From Streptomyces sp. NRRL B-24484 (GTDB lineage Bacteria; Actinomycetota; Actinomycetes; Streptomycetales; Streptomycetaceae), in NCBI RefSeq assembly GCF_000717715.1, contig NZ_JOAI01000012.1, positions 1 to 64,000 of the forward strand: a stretch of 64,000 nt of DNA, given 5' to 3'. The translations under genes were made by a program, and so were the position numbers. How positions within the stretch are numbered: the first letter of the stretch is position 1; the number at the start of each line of letters is the position of its first letter. Positions 33,527 to 46,815 of the stretch are shown here, in pieces. Under the pieces are notes generated by a model. That model saw only the letters and a list, made by a program, of their open reading frames with translations, was not told where the DNA came from and did not search any database.

Positions 33527-34735
33527 TCAGGCGCTGACGGCCTTCTTCAGCTCCTCGACGCGGTCGGTGCGCTCCCAGGTGAAGTCCGGCAGCTCACGGC
33601 CGAAGTGGCCGTACGCGGCGGTCTGGGCGTAGATCGGCCGCAGCAGGTCCAGGTCGCGGATGATCGCGGCCGGGCGGAGGTCGAAGACCTCGGTCACGGC
33701 CTTCTGGATGTCCAGGACGGGGACGGTCTCGGTGCCGAAGGTCTCGACGAACAGGCCGACCGGCTCGGCCTTGCCGATCGCGTACGCGACCTGCACCTCG
33801 GCGCGGCGGGCGAGGCCCGCGGCGACGATGTTCTTCGCCACCCAGCGCATCGCGTACGCGGCGGAGCGGTCGACCTTGGACGGGTCCTTGCCCGAGAAGG
33901 CGCCGCCGCCGTGGCGGGCGTAGCCGCCGTAGGTGTCGATGATGATCTTGCGGCCGGTGAGGCCGGCGTCGCCCATCGGGCCGCCGATCTCGAAGCGGCC
34001 GGTCGGGTTGACCAGCAGGCGGTAGCCCTCGGTGACGAGCTTGATGCCTTCCTCGGCCAGCGCCTTCAGCTCCGGCTCCACGACGAACTCGCGGATGTCC
34101 GGGGTGAGCAGCGACTCCAGGTCGATGTCGCTCGCGTGCTGCGAGGAGACCACGACGGTGTCGAGCCGGACGGCCTTGTCGCCGTCGTACTCGATGGTGA
34201 CCTGGGTCTTGCCGTCGGGGCGCAGGTACGGGATGGTCCCGTTCTTGCGGACCTCGGACAGGCGGCGCGAGAGGCGGTGCGCGAGGGTGATCGGCAGCGG
34301 CATCAGCTCCGGCGTGTCCTCGCACGCGTAGCCGAACATCAGGCCCTGGTCGCCGGCACCCTGCCTGTCGAGCTCGTCGTCCTCGCCCTCGACGCGGTGC
34401 TCGTGCGCGGTGTCCACACCCTGGGCGATGTCCGGGGACTGCGAGCCGATCGAGACCGAGACGCCGCAGGAGGCGCCGTCGAAGCCCTTCTTCGAGCTGT
34501 CGTAGCCGATCTCGAGGATCTTGTCGCGGACGAGCTGTGCGATCGGCACGTAGGCCTTGGTGGTGACCTCGCCGGCGATGTGCACCAGGCCGGTGGTGAT
34601 CAGGGTCTCCACGGCGACGCGCGAGCTCGGGTCCTCCTTGAGGAGGGCGTCCAGGATGGTGTCGCTGATCTGGTCAGCGATCTTGTCGGGGTGTCCCTCG
34701 GTGACGGACTCCGAGGTGAACAGGCGGCGAGACAC
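33527..34735 (-). CDS. metK: S-adenosylmethionine synthetase
   Basis: A 402-residue enzyme making S-adenosylmethionine from methionine and ATP. Signature motifs are [27 protein letters not shown] and [20 protein letters not shown], with normal metal and phosphate-binding residues. The start is the GTG at 34735 ([20 protein letters not shown]); upstream in-frame codons lie in the leader. The 5' leader carries a small hairpin but no sequence that I can match to a SAM riboswitch. Confidence 0.96.
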   Translation of the reverse strand: MSRRLFTSESVTEGHPDKIADQISDTILDALLKEDPSSRVAVETLITTGLVHIAGEVTTKAYVPIAQLVRDKILEIGYDSSKKGFDGASCGVSVSIGSQSPDIAQGVDTAHEHRVEGEDDELDRQGAGDQGLMFGYACEDTPELMPLPITLAHRLSRRLSEVRKNGTIPYLRPDGKTQVTIEYDGDKAVRLDTVVVSSQHASDIDLESLLTPDIREFVVEPELKALAEEGIKLVTEGYRLLVNPTGRFEIGGPMGDAGLTGRKIIIDTYGGYARHGGGAFSGKDPSKVDRSAAYAMRWVAKNIVAAGLARRAEVQVAYAIGKAEPVGLFVETFGTETVPVLDIQKAVTEVFDLRPAAIIRDLDLLRPIYAQTAAYGHFGRELPDFTWERTDRVEELKKAVSA

Positions 34736-34769
34736 AGCGCTCCCTGGGGTTGCAGCGGCTGCTGACTGA

Positions 34770-34790
34770 ATGCCCCGGTTGTCGGGGCAT
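34770..34790 (-). promoter_or_regulatory. Leader hairpin upstream of metK
   Basis: ATGCCCCG and CGGGGCAT form an eight-base-pair stem around GTTGT, 35 to 55 bases before the metK start. It could affect translation or be part of the promoter region. It is too small to be a known SAM riboswitch. Confidence 0.4.
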
Positions 34791-34819
34791 CCGGAAAGAC
34801 TTGATTCCTGGAGTGTAAC

Positions 34820-34848
34820 GGGGGAGCACCCGCAACGGGCACTCCCCC
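34820..34848 (-). terminator. Hairpin downstream of coaBC
   Basis: GGGGGAGCACCCG and CGGGCACTCCCCC form a near-perfect stem around CAA, 35 bases after the coaBC stop on the minus strand and ahead of metK. Confidence 0.75.
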
Positions 34849-34882
34849 ACTGATGCAGTCGTGTGACCGTCACCCCGTCCCG

Positions 34883-36085
34883 TCAGCCGAGACGGGCGAC
34901 GACGGCGTCCCAGACGGCGTCGGCGAGGGCCTCCTTGGGCCCGTGCGGCACCGGGGTCTCGCCGCCGTCGGCGGCGAGGACGGTGGCCGCGTTGGTGTCC
35001 TGGCCGAACGCCTTGCCGTCGCCGACCTCGTTCACCACGAGCAGGTCGCAGCCCTTGCGGGCGAGCTTGGCCCGGCCGTTGGCGAGCACGTCGTCGGTCT
35101 CCGCGGCGAAGCCGACCACCAGCTGGCCCGGGCGGGCCCGCTCGGCGGAGAGTTCGGCGAGGATGTCGGGGTTGCGGACGAGCACGACCGGTGCCGGATC
35201 GGCGCCGTCCACCTTCTTGATCTTGCCGGTGGCGTACTCCGCGGGGCGGAAGTCGGCGACCGCGGCGGCCATCACCACGGCGTCGGCGTCCAGCACCGCC
35301 TTGTGCGCGGCCTCGCGCAGCTGCAGCGCGGTGGACACCCGGACGACGTCCACCCCGGCGGGGTCGGGCAGCTCGACGTTGGCGGAGAGCAGGGTGACCC
35401 GGGCGCCGCGGGCGGCGGCGGTCGCGGCCAGCGCGTAGCCCTGCTTGCCGGAGGATCGGTTGCCGAGGAAGCGCACCGGGTCGAGCGGCTCGCGGGTGCC
35501 GCCGGCGGAGACCACCACGTGCCGGCCGGCCAGGTCCTGCTCGGCGGCGCCGCGGGCGAGCACCCGGCGGCAGGCCTCGAAGATCTCGGACGGCTCGGGC
35601 AGCCGGCCCTTGCCGGTGTCCTTGCCGGTGAGCCGGCCGACGGCGGGCTCCAGCACGACGGTGCCGCGGCGGCGCAGGGTGGCGACGTTCTCCTGGGTGG
35701 CCGGGTGCTCCCACATCTCGGTGTGCATCGCGGGGGCCAGCACCACGGGGCAGCGGGCGGTGAGGAGGGTGTTGGTGAGCAGGTCGTCGGCCAGCCCGTG
35801 GGCGGCCTTGGCCAGCAGGTCGGCGGTGGCCGGGGCGACGACGACCAGGTCGGCGTTCTGGCCGATCCGCACGTGCGGCACCTCGTGCACGCTCTCCCAG
35901 GTCTCGGTGGCGGCCGGGCGGCCGGAGAGCGCGGCCCAGGTCGCCTCGCCCACGAAGTGCAGCGCGGCTTCGGTCGGCACCACGGTGACCTGGTGGCCGG
36001 TCTCGGTGAACCGGCGCAGCAGCTCGCAGGCCTTGTAGGCGGCGATGCCGCCGCTGACGCCGAGGACGACGCGCGGTGCGTTCAT
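34883..36085 (-). CDS. coaBC: Phosphopantothenoylcysteine synthetase/decarboxylase
   Basis: A 400-residue bifunctional coenzyme A enzyme. The N-terminal CoaC flavoprotein (about residues 1-190) decarboxylates phosphopantothenoylcysteine: VSGGIAAYKACELLRRF, the catalytic His in HEVPHVRIG, and CPVVLAPAMHTEMWEHPATQ with the active Cys. The PAMN motif is PAMH here, as I recall for other actinobacteria. The C-terminal CoaB (about 195-400) joins cysteine to phosphopantothenate: SAGGTREPLDPVRFLGNRSS, GKQG and KIKK. It lies between rpoZ and metK, the usual actinobacterial order. Confidence 0.96.
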   Translation of the reverse strand: MNAPRVVLGVSGGIAAYKACELLRRFTETGHQVTVVPTEAALHFVGEATWAALSGRPAATETWESVHEVPHVRIGQNADLVVVAPATADLLAKAAHGLADDLLTNTLLTARCPVVLAPAMHTEMWEHPATQENVATLRRRGTVVLEPAVGRLTGKDTGKGRLPEPSEIFEACRRVLARGAAEQDLAGRHVVVSAGGTREPLDPVRFLGNRSSGKQGYALAATAAARGARVTLLSANVELPDPAGVDVVRVSTALQLREAAHKAVLDADAVVMAAAVADFRPAEYATGKIKKVDGADPAPVVLVRNPDILAELSAERARPGQLVVGFAAETDDVLANGRAKLARKGCDLLVVNEVGDGKAFGQDTNAATVLAADGGETPVPHGPKEALADAVWDAVVARLG

Positions 36086-36181
36086 GGGGGTGGATCTCCT
36101 TGTCCGGCCACGCCCGGGTGGGGCTCGCCCTCACCCTACGGCGCATCAGACGGCGGGTGCACCATGACCCGGAGCACAGCG

Positions 36182-36214
36182 AAGGGCCCGCCGGAACGAG
36201 TCCGGCGGGCCCTT
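36182..36214 (-). terminator. rpoZ terminator hairpin
   Basis: AAGGGCCCGCCGGA and TCCGGCGGGCCCTT form a 14-base-pair stem around ACGAG, starting 14 bases after the rpoZ stop on the minus strand. Confidence 0.85.
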
Positions 36215-36227
36215 GCGCAGGGGAGGC

Positions 36228-36494
36228 TCAGGCGGCCTCGATCGCCTCGGCGGTGAGCATGCCGGCGTTGATCTCGCGCAGCGCGATCGACAGCGGCTTC
36301 TCGTGCACGTGGGTGTCGACCAGCGGGCCGACGTACTCCAGCAGGCCCTCGCCCAGCTGCGAGTAGTACGCGTTGATCTGGCGGGCGCGCTTGGCGGCGT
36401 AGATCACGAGGCTGTACTTGGAGTCGGTCGCCTCGAGGAGCTCGTCGATCGGCGGGTTGATGATGCCCTCGGGCGCGGTCATCGAAGAGGACAC
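36228..36494 (-). CDS. rpoZ: RNA polymerase omega subunit
   Basis: An 88-residue omega subunit, which aids assembly of RNA polymerase through the beta' subunit. It reads [60 protein letters not shown], matching the actinobacterial family. The GTG at 36494 follows GGAAGG. It sits between gmk and coaBC on the same strand, the conserved actinobacterial order. Confidence 0.97.
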   Translation of the reverse strand: MSSSMTAPEGIINPPIDELLEATDSKYSLVIYAAKRARQINAYYSQLGEGLLEYVGPLVDTHVHEKPLSIALREINAGMLTAEAIEAA

Positions 36495-36564
36495 GCGAAA
36501 ACCTTCCGAAAGTGGATTTGTCAGTCTCACACAGTCTGACGAGCGGCTCGACGAGCCGATCGGG

Positions 36565-37122
36565 TCAGACTACACCGAGCAAGGCTAGCAGTTCGGCCGC
36601 TACCTGCTCGACGGAGGTGTTGACAAGGGTCGTGTCGAACTCGGTCTCGGCCGCCAGTTCGACCTTGGCCGCGTCGAGCCGCTGGTCGATCACGTGCTGG
36701 GGCTCGGTGCCGCGGCCGGTGAGCCGGCGGACCAGCTCGTCCCAGCTCGGCGGAGCCAGGAACACCAGCTGGGCCTCGGGCATCGACTCGCGCACCTGCC
36801 GGGCGCCCTGCAGGTCGATCTCCAGCAGGACGGGCTCGCCGCGGTCGAGTCGGTCCTGGACCGCCTGCCGGGGGGTGCCGTAGCGGTTGCCGGCGAACAC
36901 CGCCCACTCCAGCAGCTCGCCGTTGGCGATCAGCTTGTCGAACTGGTCGTTGTCGACGAAGTGGTACTGGACCCCGTCCCTCTCGCCCGGCCTCGGGTGG
37001 CGGGTCGTCGCCGACACCGAGAGCCAGACCTCGGGGTGCATCTTCCTCATATGAGCGACGACCGTGCTCTTGCCGACCCCGGAGGGGCCGGAGAGCACGG
37101 TCAGCCGCGGACGCTCACTCAT
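36565..37122 (-). CDS. gmk: Guanylate kinase
   Basis: A 185-residue kinase converting GMP to GDP with ATP. The P-loop is GPSGVGKST; the GMP-binding region includes [20 protein letters not shown], and the lid region [20 protein letters not shown] is intact. ATG 37122 ([20 protein letters not shown]) is the start. It precedes rpoZ, with mihF directly upstream on the same strand. Confidence 0.97.
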   Translation of the reverse strand: MSERPRLTVLSGPSGVGKSTVVAHMRKMHPEVWLSVSATTRHPRPGERDGVQYHFVDNDQFDKLIANGELLEWAVFAGNRYGTPRQAVQDRLDRGEPVLLEIDLQGARQVRESMPEAQLVFLAPPSWDELVRRLTGRGTEPQHVIDQRLDAAKVELAAETEFDTTLVNTSVEQVAAELLALLGVV

Positions 37123-37171
37123 GCACCGATTATCCCGGATCGCGGACCGTCCGGGGACCAGGGGGCCCGGC

Positions 37172-37498
37172 TCAGGTGGCCGCGCCGCCGAACTCCCGCT
37201 CCAGGGAGGCGATCTGGTTGGTACCGAGACCGCGCACACGACGGCTCTCGGAGATGCCGAGGCGCTCCATGATCTGCTTGGCGCGCACCTTGCCGACGCC
37301 GGGCAGGCTCTCGAGCAGGGCGGAGACCTTCATCTTGCCGATGACCTCGTCGTCCGCCTTGCCGGCCTTGATCACGTCGTGCAGCGACGCACCGGAGTGC
37401 TTGAGCTTGTTCTTCACGTCGGCGCGCTTCCGCCGAGCTTCGGCGGCCTTGGCGAGCGCAGCGGCGCGCTGTTCGGGGGTAAGGGGCGGAAGAGCCAC
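37172..37498 (-). CDS. mihF: Actinobacterial integration host factor (sIHF)
   Basis: A 108-residue nucleoid protein found only in actinobacteria. It is not homologous to E. coli IHF. Sequence: [60 protein letters not shown] and [20 protein letters not shown]. The [14 protein letters not shown] segment is the helix-two-turns-helix DNA-binding motif. In Streptomyces it influences sporulation and antibiotic production. The GTG at 37498 is the start. It lies upstream of gmk with 49 bases between. Confidence 0.96.
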   Translation of the reverse strand: MALPPLTPEQRAAALAKAAEARRKRADVKNKLKHSGASLHDVIKAGKADDEVIGKMKVSALLESLPGVGKVRAKQIMERLGISESRRVRGLGTNQIASLEREFGGAAT

Positions 37499-37580
37499 GC
37501 CGTTCACCTCAGGTATGGATGGAAGGGATGAGCTATGACTGGTGGTGCCCGGCCTCCGGAGAGCAGGCTCTGACCTGCGT

Positions 37581-37600
37581 GGCGGCGGAATTCCGCCGCC
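37581..37600. promoter_or_regulatory. Perfect 20-base palindrome upstream of mihF
   Basis: GGCGGCGGAATTCCGCCGCC lies 83 bases upstream of the mihF start, in the gap before pyrF. It could be an operator or the core of a terminator serving another gene. Confidence 0.5.
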
Positions 37601-37659
37601 TTCCGGTGACCTACCGCCGGACACTACCCAACTTAGGCCGCCACGTCAGGAAAAGAACA

Positions 37660-37700
37660 CGAAAAGTCCTGGTCAGCCGGGGCGGACACAGGACTTTTCC
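37660..37700 (-). terminator. pyrF terminator hairpin
   Basis: GAAAAGTCCTG at 37661-37671 pairs with CAGGACTTTTC at 37689-37699. Read on the minus strand the 3' arm ends in CTTTTC, a weak U-tract, 33 bases after the pyrF stop. This looks like the end of the pyrimidine cluster. Confidence 0.75.
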
Positions 37701-37731
37701 GGGCAAATCAACCGCTCTCAGCGACGATTGG

Positions 37732-38571
37732 TCAGCCCTTTGTGACGCCGCTCACATCCTGGGCGAATCGTTCCGCCGCCTCTCGGAGTGCCGCGACCGA
37801 CGGTCCGTGCTTCAGCACGTCGCGGCTGACGCTCGGCACGACGTTGCGCACGGAGTCGCCGAAGACCCGCGGCAGATCGGCCGCGGTGGCGCCCTGCGCA
37901 CCCACGCCGGGGGCGAGCAGCGGGCCGTTGATGGCGAGGTCCGCGCCGGCCTCGGCGAGGGTCGCGCCGACCACCGCGCCGAAGGATCCGAGCGGCTCGG
38001 CGCCGGCGTTCTCCGCCGCGAGCCGGCGCAGGACGCCCTGGGCCACGCTCTCGCCGTCCGCGGCGACCGCCCGCTGCACCTCGGCCCCCTCGGGGTTGGA
38101 GGTCAGCGCCAGGGCGAACAGGCCGCAGCCGCTGGCACGGGCCAGGTCCACCGCCGGCTGCAGCGAACCGAAGCCCAGGTAGGGGCTGACGGTGAGGGCG
38201 TCCGAGAAGAGCGGGCTGCCCGGCGCGAGGAAGGTCTCCGCGTAGGCGGCCATGGTCGAGCCGATGTCACCGCGCTTGGCGTCCATCACGACCAGCGCGC
38301 CGGCGGCGCGGGCGTCGGCCGTGCAGCGCTCCAGCACGGCGATGCCCTTCGAGCCGAACCGCTCGAAGAAGGCGGCCTGCGGCTTGAGCACGGCGACCCG
38401 GTCGGCCAGCGCCTCGACCACGGTGCGGGAGAAGGTCTCCAGGCCGGCGACGTCGTCGCCGAGGCCCCAGGCGGCGAGCAGCGAGGCGTGCGGGTCGATG
38501 CCGACGCAGAGCTGGCCGCGGGTGTCGAGGGCGTGGCGCAGGCGGGCGCCGAACGGGGCGAGGGTGGTCAC
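37732..38571 (-). CDS. pyrF: Orotidine-5'-phosphate decarboxylase
   Basis: A 279-residue enzyme decarboxylating OMP to UMP, the last step of de novo pyrimidine synthesis. The catalytic motif is VVMDAKRGDIGSTMAAYA, preceded by QLCVGIDPHASLLAAWGLGD and LKPQAAFFERFG, as in the longer type-2 ODCases of actinobacteria. It is the last gene of the minus-strand pyr cluster, 83 bases after the class-1B dihydroorotate dehydrogenase gene, and a hairpin follows it. Confidence 0.96.
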   Translation of the reverse strand: MTTLAPFGARLRHALDTRGQLCVGIDPHASLLAAWGLGDDVAGLETFSRTVVEALADRVAVLKPQAAFFERFGSKGIAVLERCTADARAAGALVVMDAKRGDIGSTMAAYAETFLAPGSPLFSDALTVSPYLGFGSLQPAVDLARASGCGLFALALTSNPEGAEVQRAVAADGESVAQGVLRRLAAENAGAEPLGSFGAVVGATLAEAGADLAINGPLLAPGVGAQGATAADLPRVFGDSVRNVVPSVSRDVLKHGPSVAALREAAERFAQDVSGVTKG

Positions 38572-38654
38572 GGATGTCCTCCGGTCGTCGGGGTCGTCGT
38601 ACGGTCTCGTACGGTCTCGTGCGGGTCGTGCGGGTCGTGCGGGTCGGGGTGGGG

Positions 38655-39608
38655 TCAGTCCCGGCGGTGGGCCAGACCGACGGCATCGGTGAAGGCGGCG
38701 AGGCCGCGGGAGGCGAGCTCGGTGCGCAGTTCGTCGAGGATGCGCAGCGGGGCCGTCGGGTCGTGCAGCAGGGCGGAGCCGACCGCGACGCCGCTGGCGC
38801 CGGCCGCGGCGAAGGCCAGCGCGTCCCGGCCGTCGGTGACCCCGCCCATGCCGAGGATCGGCACGGTGGGCAGGCGTCCGGCCAGCATCGCCGCGTGCAC
38901 CAGGTGCACGCAGCGCAGCGCCACGGGCCGCACGGCCGGTCCCGAGAGCCCGCCGGGCCCGGCCGCCAGTGCGGGGCGCAGGGTGTCCGGGTCGATGTCC
39001 AGCCCGGGCACGGTGTTGATCATCGAGAGGCCGTCGGCGCCGGCCCGGACGCAGGCCGCCGCGATGTCGGTGATCGACAGCACGTCGGGCGCCAGCTTCG
39101 CGTAGACCGGCAGGTCGGCGGGGGCGGCCCGGCGCACCGCACGGACGAGGTCGTAGGAGATCGCCGGGTTCGCGGCGAAGACCAGGCCGAGGTCGGCGTG
39201 GCTGGGCCCGCCGATGTTCAGTTCCAGGCCGACCACGCCGGGCAGGCCGCCGAGCCGGGCGGCCAGCGCGGCGAACTCCTCGATCCGCTCCCCCGCGATC
39301 GACACCACCACCCGGGCGCCGCGCTCGGCCAGCCAGGGCAGTTCCCGCTCGACGAAGGCGTCGATGCCGGGGCCGGGCAGGCCGAGCGCGGTGAGCAGCC
39401 CGGCGGGGGTGGCGGCGGCCCGTGGCGTGGGGTGGCCGGCCCGCGGCCGCGGCATGATCGTGCGGGTGGTGACCGAGCCCAGCGCGTCCAGCGGCACGAA
39501 CTTGGCGAGCTCGCGGACGGGACCGGCGCAGCCGGCCGCGGTGGTGAGCGGGTTCGGCAGGGTCAGCGGGCCGAAGGGCGCGGTGAGATCGACGTCCTGC
39601 GGGTCCAT
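38655..39608 (-). CDS. Dihydroorotate dehydrogenase class 1B catalytic subunit-like
   Basis: A 317-residue TIM-barrel flavoprotein of the PyrD class 1B/DHODH family. Motifs: LPNPLTTAAGCAGPVRELAK, VVSIAGERIEEFA, GLELNIGGPSHADLGLVFAA, PVYAKLAPDVLSITDIAAAC, GLSMINTVPGLDIDPDTL and GMGGVTDGRDALAFAAAGAS. Class 1B enzymes usually have a catalytic Cys in the loop after NxSCPN; here it reads NIGGPS, so the base may be absent. It starts one base inside the stop of the PyrK-like gene, so the two are translationally coupled. It overlaps in role with the class-2 enzyme also in this cluster. Confidence 0.88.
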   Translation of the reverse strand: MDPQDVDLTAPFGPLTLPNPLTTAAGCAGPVRELAKFVPLDALGSVTTRTIMPRPRAGHPTPRAAATPAGLLTALGLPGPGIDAFVERELPWLAERGARVVVSIAGERIEEFAALAARLGGLPGVVGLELNIGGPSHADLGLVFAANPAISYDLVRAVRRAAPADLPVYAKLAPDVLSITDIAAACVRAGADGLSMINTVPGLDIDPDTLRPALAAGPGGLSGPAVRPVALRCVHLVHAAMLAGRLPTVPILGMGGVTDGRDALAFAAAGASGVAVGSALLHDPTAPLRILDELRTELASRGLAAFTDAVGLAHRRD

Positions 39609-40399
39609 CACGCGCCCTCCAGGTCGGCCGGCACCGCCCCGATGTCGGCCCAGCGCACCCGGGTGGCGTCGAACACCGGGCCCTCCGTGCAGACCCGGGC
39701 GAACCGGCTGACGCCGTCGGCGCCGACCACCGGGACGACGCAGGCGGCGCACAGGCCGGTGCCGCAGGGCAGGTCGGTGGCGAGCAGGGCCCAGCAGCGG
39801 ATGCCGAGGTCGGCGACGGCCGCCGCGGTGAGCGCGAGGACGTCGGGTGGGCCCGCCGCGTAGACGACCGAGGCGTCGATCGCCCGGGCGGCCTGGGCGA
39901 CCGGGTCGGAGACCAGGCCGGTGAGGCCGGCCGAGCCGTCCTCGGTCACCACCAGCACGTCCTGGGTGAGCGCCCGGGCCGCGTCGACGGCGTGCAGGGC
40001 CGCTGCGGTCGGTGCGCCGAGCAGGTAGCCGAGCTGGCCGCCGTGGGCCCTGAGCTGCTCGCCGAGGGCCGGCAGCGGGGCGGCGTGCTGGCCGTGGCCG
40101 ACCAGCAGGGCCCGTACCGGCGCGTCGGGGACGGGGAAGGGCGTGCCGAGCGGGGCGATCAGGTCGAGCGGTCCGCTACGGGGGCCGTCGGCGACCAGCA
40201 GGTCCAGGGTCCCGGTGGTGGCGTCGGCCCGGGCGATCGGGACGGCCTCGCGGACCACCGCGTGGTCGCCGGCCAGCGAGGCGAAGTGGCCCGGGCGGGC
40301 ACGGGACGCGGCCTCGGGCACCTCCAGCACCAGGCGGTGGTACGCGCCCTCCGCCGTGCACCCGTACACCTCCGCCCGCCACCGCACCGGATGGGCCAT
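39608..40399 (-). CDS. pyrK: PyrK-like electron transfer subunit
   Basis: A 263-residue protein resembling the iron-sulphur/FAD electron-transfer subunit of class 1B dihydroorotate dehydrogenase. The [2Fe-2S] cysteines are in DLPCGTGLCAACVVPV and CTEGP. The FAD-binding RxxS-type motif (usually RPYSI) reads REAVPIARADA, and the NAD-binding GGGxGxAPL reads VGHGQHAAPL, so both cofactor sites are atypical. It precedes and overlaps the catalytic-subunit gene. Electron transfer to NAD is uncertain. ATG 40399 is the start. Confidence 0.82.
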   Translation of the reverse strand: MAHPVRWRAEVYGCTAEGAYHRLVLEVPEAASRARPGHFASLAGDHAVVREAVPIARADATTGTLDLLVADGPRSGPLDLIAPLGTPFPVPDAPVRALLVGHGQHAAPLPALGEQLRAHGGQLGYLLGAPTAAALHAVDAARALTQDVLVVTEDGSAGLTGLVSDPVAQAARAIDASVVYAAGPPDVLALTAAAVADLGIRCWALLATDLPCGTGLCAACVVPVVGADGVSRFARVCTEGPVFDATRVRWADIGAVPADLEGA

Positions 40400-40555
40400 G
40401 TCCGACACCTCTCGATCGATCCGGGACGCCCCGGCGCGCAGCGCACGTCCGCGCCCGGGGTCCCGCGTCCACACCTGCAACTCGCCGGGCGGCCCGCAGG
40501 TCACGCCACGATCCTCCCGCCGCGCGCCGTTCCCCGCGCCCGCGGCGGCCGGCGG

Positions 40556-41653
<1,098 letters not shown>

Positions 41654-41728
41654 AGCGCCCTTCCTGTTGGGATCGTCGGGCGAAGCCCGTCCAGCAGGGG
41701 CGGTGGTCGGGCGGCGGGAGGGGGGCTG

Positions 41729-41759
41729 TGGGGGGCACCCGGGTCTCCGGTGCCCCCCA
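41729..41759 (-). terminator. Hairpin between carB and pyrD
   Basis: TGGGGGGCACC and GGTGCCCCCCA form an 11-base-pair stem around CGGGTCTCC, 12 bases after the carB stop and 76 bases before the pyrD start. It may end or thin transcription between carB and the DHODH genes. Confidence 0.65.
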
Positions 41760-41770
41760 CGGTGGTCGGA

Positions 41771-45079
<3,309 letters not shown>

Positions 45080-45082
45080 GGG

Positions 45083-46258
45083 TCAGCTCCCAGCGGTGGT
45101 ACGGGCCGGGGCGCCGGCCATCAGGTTGACGAAGCGGTCGAAGAGGTACGCGGCGTCGTGCGGGCCGGCCGCCGCCTCCGGGTGGTACTGCACCGAGAAG
45201 GCGGGGGTGTCCAGGCACTGCAGGCCCTCGACCACGTCGTCGTTCAGGCAGACGTGGGAGACCTCGACGCGGCCGAACGGGGTGTCGCTGACCCGGTCCA
45301 GCGGAGCGTTCACGGCGAAGCCGTGGTTGTGCGCGGTGACCTCGACCTTGCCGGTGGTGCGGTCCTGCACCGGCTGGTTGATGCCGCGGTGGCCGTACTT
45401 GAGCTTGTAGGTGCCGAAGCCCAGGGCGCGGCCGAGGATCTGGTTGCCGAAGCAGATGCCGAAGAACGGGGTGCCCCGCTCCAGCACGCCGCGGGCCACC
45501 TCGACCTGGTGGTCGGCGGTGGCCGGGTCGCCCGGGCCGTTGGAGAAGAAGACGCCGTCGGGGTTCACCGCGTAGACGTCCTCGATCGTGGCGTCGGCGG
45601 GCAGCACGTGCACCTCGATGCCGCGCTCGGCCATCCGCTGCGGGGTCATCGCCTTGATGCCGAGGTCCAGCGCGGCGACGGTGAACTTCTTCCCGCCGAT
45701 CGCCGGGACGACGTAGGGCTCGGTGGTCGCGACCTCGGCGCACAGGTCGGCGCCCTTCATCTCGGGCGCCTGCAGCACCCGGCCGAGCAGGGTCTGCTCG
45801 TCGGCCAGGGCCTCGCCGGAGAAGATGCCGACGCGCATCGCGCCGCGCTCGCGCAGGTGGCGGGTGAGCGCCCGGGTGTCGATACCGCTGATGCCGACGA
45901 CGCCCTGGTTGGCCAGCTCCTCGTCCAGCGAGCGGCGGGAGCGCCAGTTGGAGGCGACCCGGGCGGGGTCGCGGACGACGTACCCGGCGACCCAGATCTG
46001 CTTGGACTCGTCGTCCTCGTCGTTCCAGCCGGTGTTGCCGATCTGCGGGGCGGTCATCACGACCACCTGGCGGTGGTACGACGGGTCGGTCAGGGTCTCC
46101 TGGTAGCCGGACATGCCGGTGTTGAAGACCGCCTCGCCGAAGGTCTCGCCGACGGCGCCGTACGCCTGGCCGCGGAACGTCCGGCCGTCCTCCAGGATGA
46201 GCACGGCGGGCACTCGCTCCCGCCTGGTGCGAGGCGTGGTGGGGGCAGGTGCGGTCAT
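45083..46258 (-). CDS. carA: Carbamoyl-phosphate synthase small subunit
   Basis: A 391-residue class-I glutamine amidotransferase that supplies ammonia to CarB. The catalytic Cys is in [20 protein letters not shown]; the His-Glu pair is in [14 protein letters not shown]. The N-terminal CPSase domain ([20 protein letters not shown]) is complete. Its start overlaps the stop of the upstream PH-like gene as ATGA, and carB follows 3 bases after, so this part of the cluster is tightly coupled. Confidence 0.97.
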   Translation of the reverse strand: MTAPAPTTPRTRRERVPAVLILEDGRTFRGQAYGAVGETFGEAVFNTGMSGYQETLTDPSYHRQVVVMTAPQIGNTGWNDEDDESKQIWVAGYVVRDPARVASNWRSRRSLDEELANQGVVGISGIDTRALTRHLRERGAMRVGIFSGEALADEQTLLGRVLQAPEMKGADLCAEVATTEPYVVPAIGGKKFTVAALDLGIKAMTPQRMAERGIEVHVLPADATIEDVYAVNPDGVFFSNGPGDPATADHQVEVARGVLERGTPFFGICFGNQILGRALGFGTYKLKYGHRGINQPVQDRTTGKVEVTAHNHGFAVNAPLDRVSDTPFGRVEVSHVCLNDDVVEGLQCLDTPAFSVQYHPEAAAGPHDAAYLFDRFVNLMAGAPARTTAGS

Positions 46259-46815
46259 GTTGCGGCCTCTTCCGTCTTCTTCGTCTTCGTTCGTTCGGTC
46301 AGAGCCTCGACCGCCTCGACCCAGGCGGTGTGCTCGTCGGGGTGGTCGGCCCGGAAGCCCGAGTCCAGGGCGGTGCCCCGGTGGTCCCAGGTGACGACCA
46401 GCAGCCCGGCGGGGACGACCTTCCCCGCGATGCCCGAGTCGCGCCGGGCGCCGGTCAGCGCCGCGGCGGGGATCCACAGGTCCTCGTCGCCGGGGCGGCG
46501 GACCAGCAGTCCCTGCTCGGTCAGGGTCAGCTCGGCCAGGCTGCGGGTGCCGAGGCCGTGCACGACGACCCGGTCCAGCCAGTTCCCGGCCGTGGTGGAG
46601 CCGTGGTAGCGGCCCTTCGCCTGCAGCAGCGGCGCCCCGGGGTCGGCGGGCGCGGCGGGCAGCGGCGGCAGCTCGGACTGCAGCGTCCGGCGCCAGTTCC
46701 AGCCCTGCCGCATCAGCCAGTAGACCAGGGCGATCAGGATCAGCAGGCCGACCGTCCAGCCGATGTAGCCGGGCCAGTTGGTGACCCTGGCCTGCTCGGC
46801 GGCGAGGCCGGTCAC
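46255..46815 (-). CDS. PH-like membrane protein of the pyr cluster
   Basis: A 186-residue protein with one N-terminal membrane helix ([20 protein letters not shown]) and a C-terminal PH-like beta-domain ([58 protein letters not shown]). Genes like it lie between pyrC and carA in Streptomyces; no enzyme motif is seen and its role is unknown. It overlaps both neighbours as GTGA and ATGA, so it is co-translated with the pyrimidine genes. It may tether an enzyme of the pathway to the membrane, which is conjecture. Confidence 0.85.
   Translation of the reverse strand: MTGLAAEQARVTNWPGYIGWTVGLLILIALVYWLMRQGWNWRRTLQSELPPLPAAPADPGAPLLQAKGRYHGSTTAGNWLDRVVVHGLGTRSLAELTLTEQGLLVRRPGDEDLWIPAAALTGARRDSGIAGKVVPAGLLVVTWDHRGTALDSGFRADHPDEHTAWVEAVEALTERTKTKKTEEAAT

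Noticed and set aside
34736..34880. SAM riboswitch upstream of metK
   Set aside because: The leader is only about 60 bases after the coaBC terminator and shows one small hairpin. No SAM-I, SAM-II or SAM-IV core sequence is visible.
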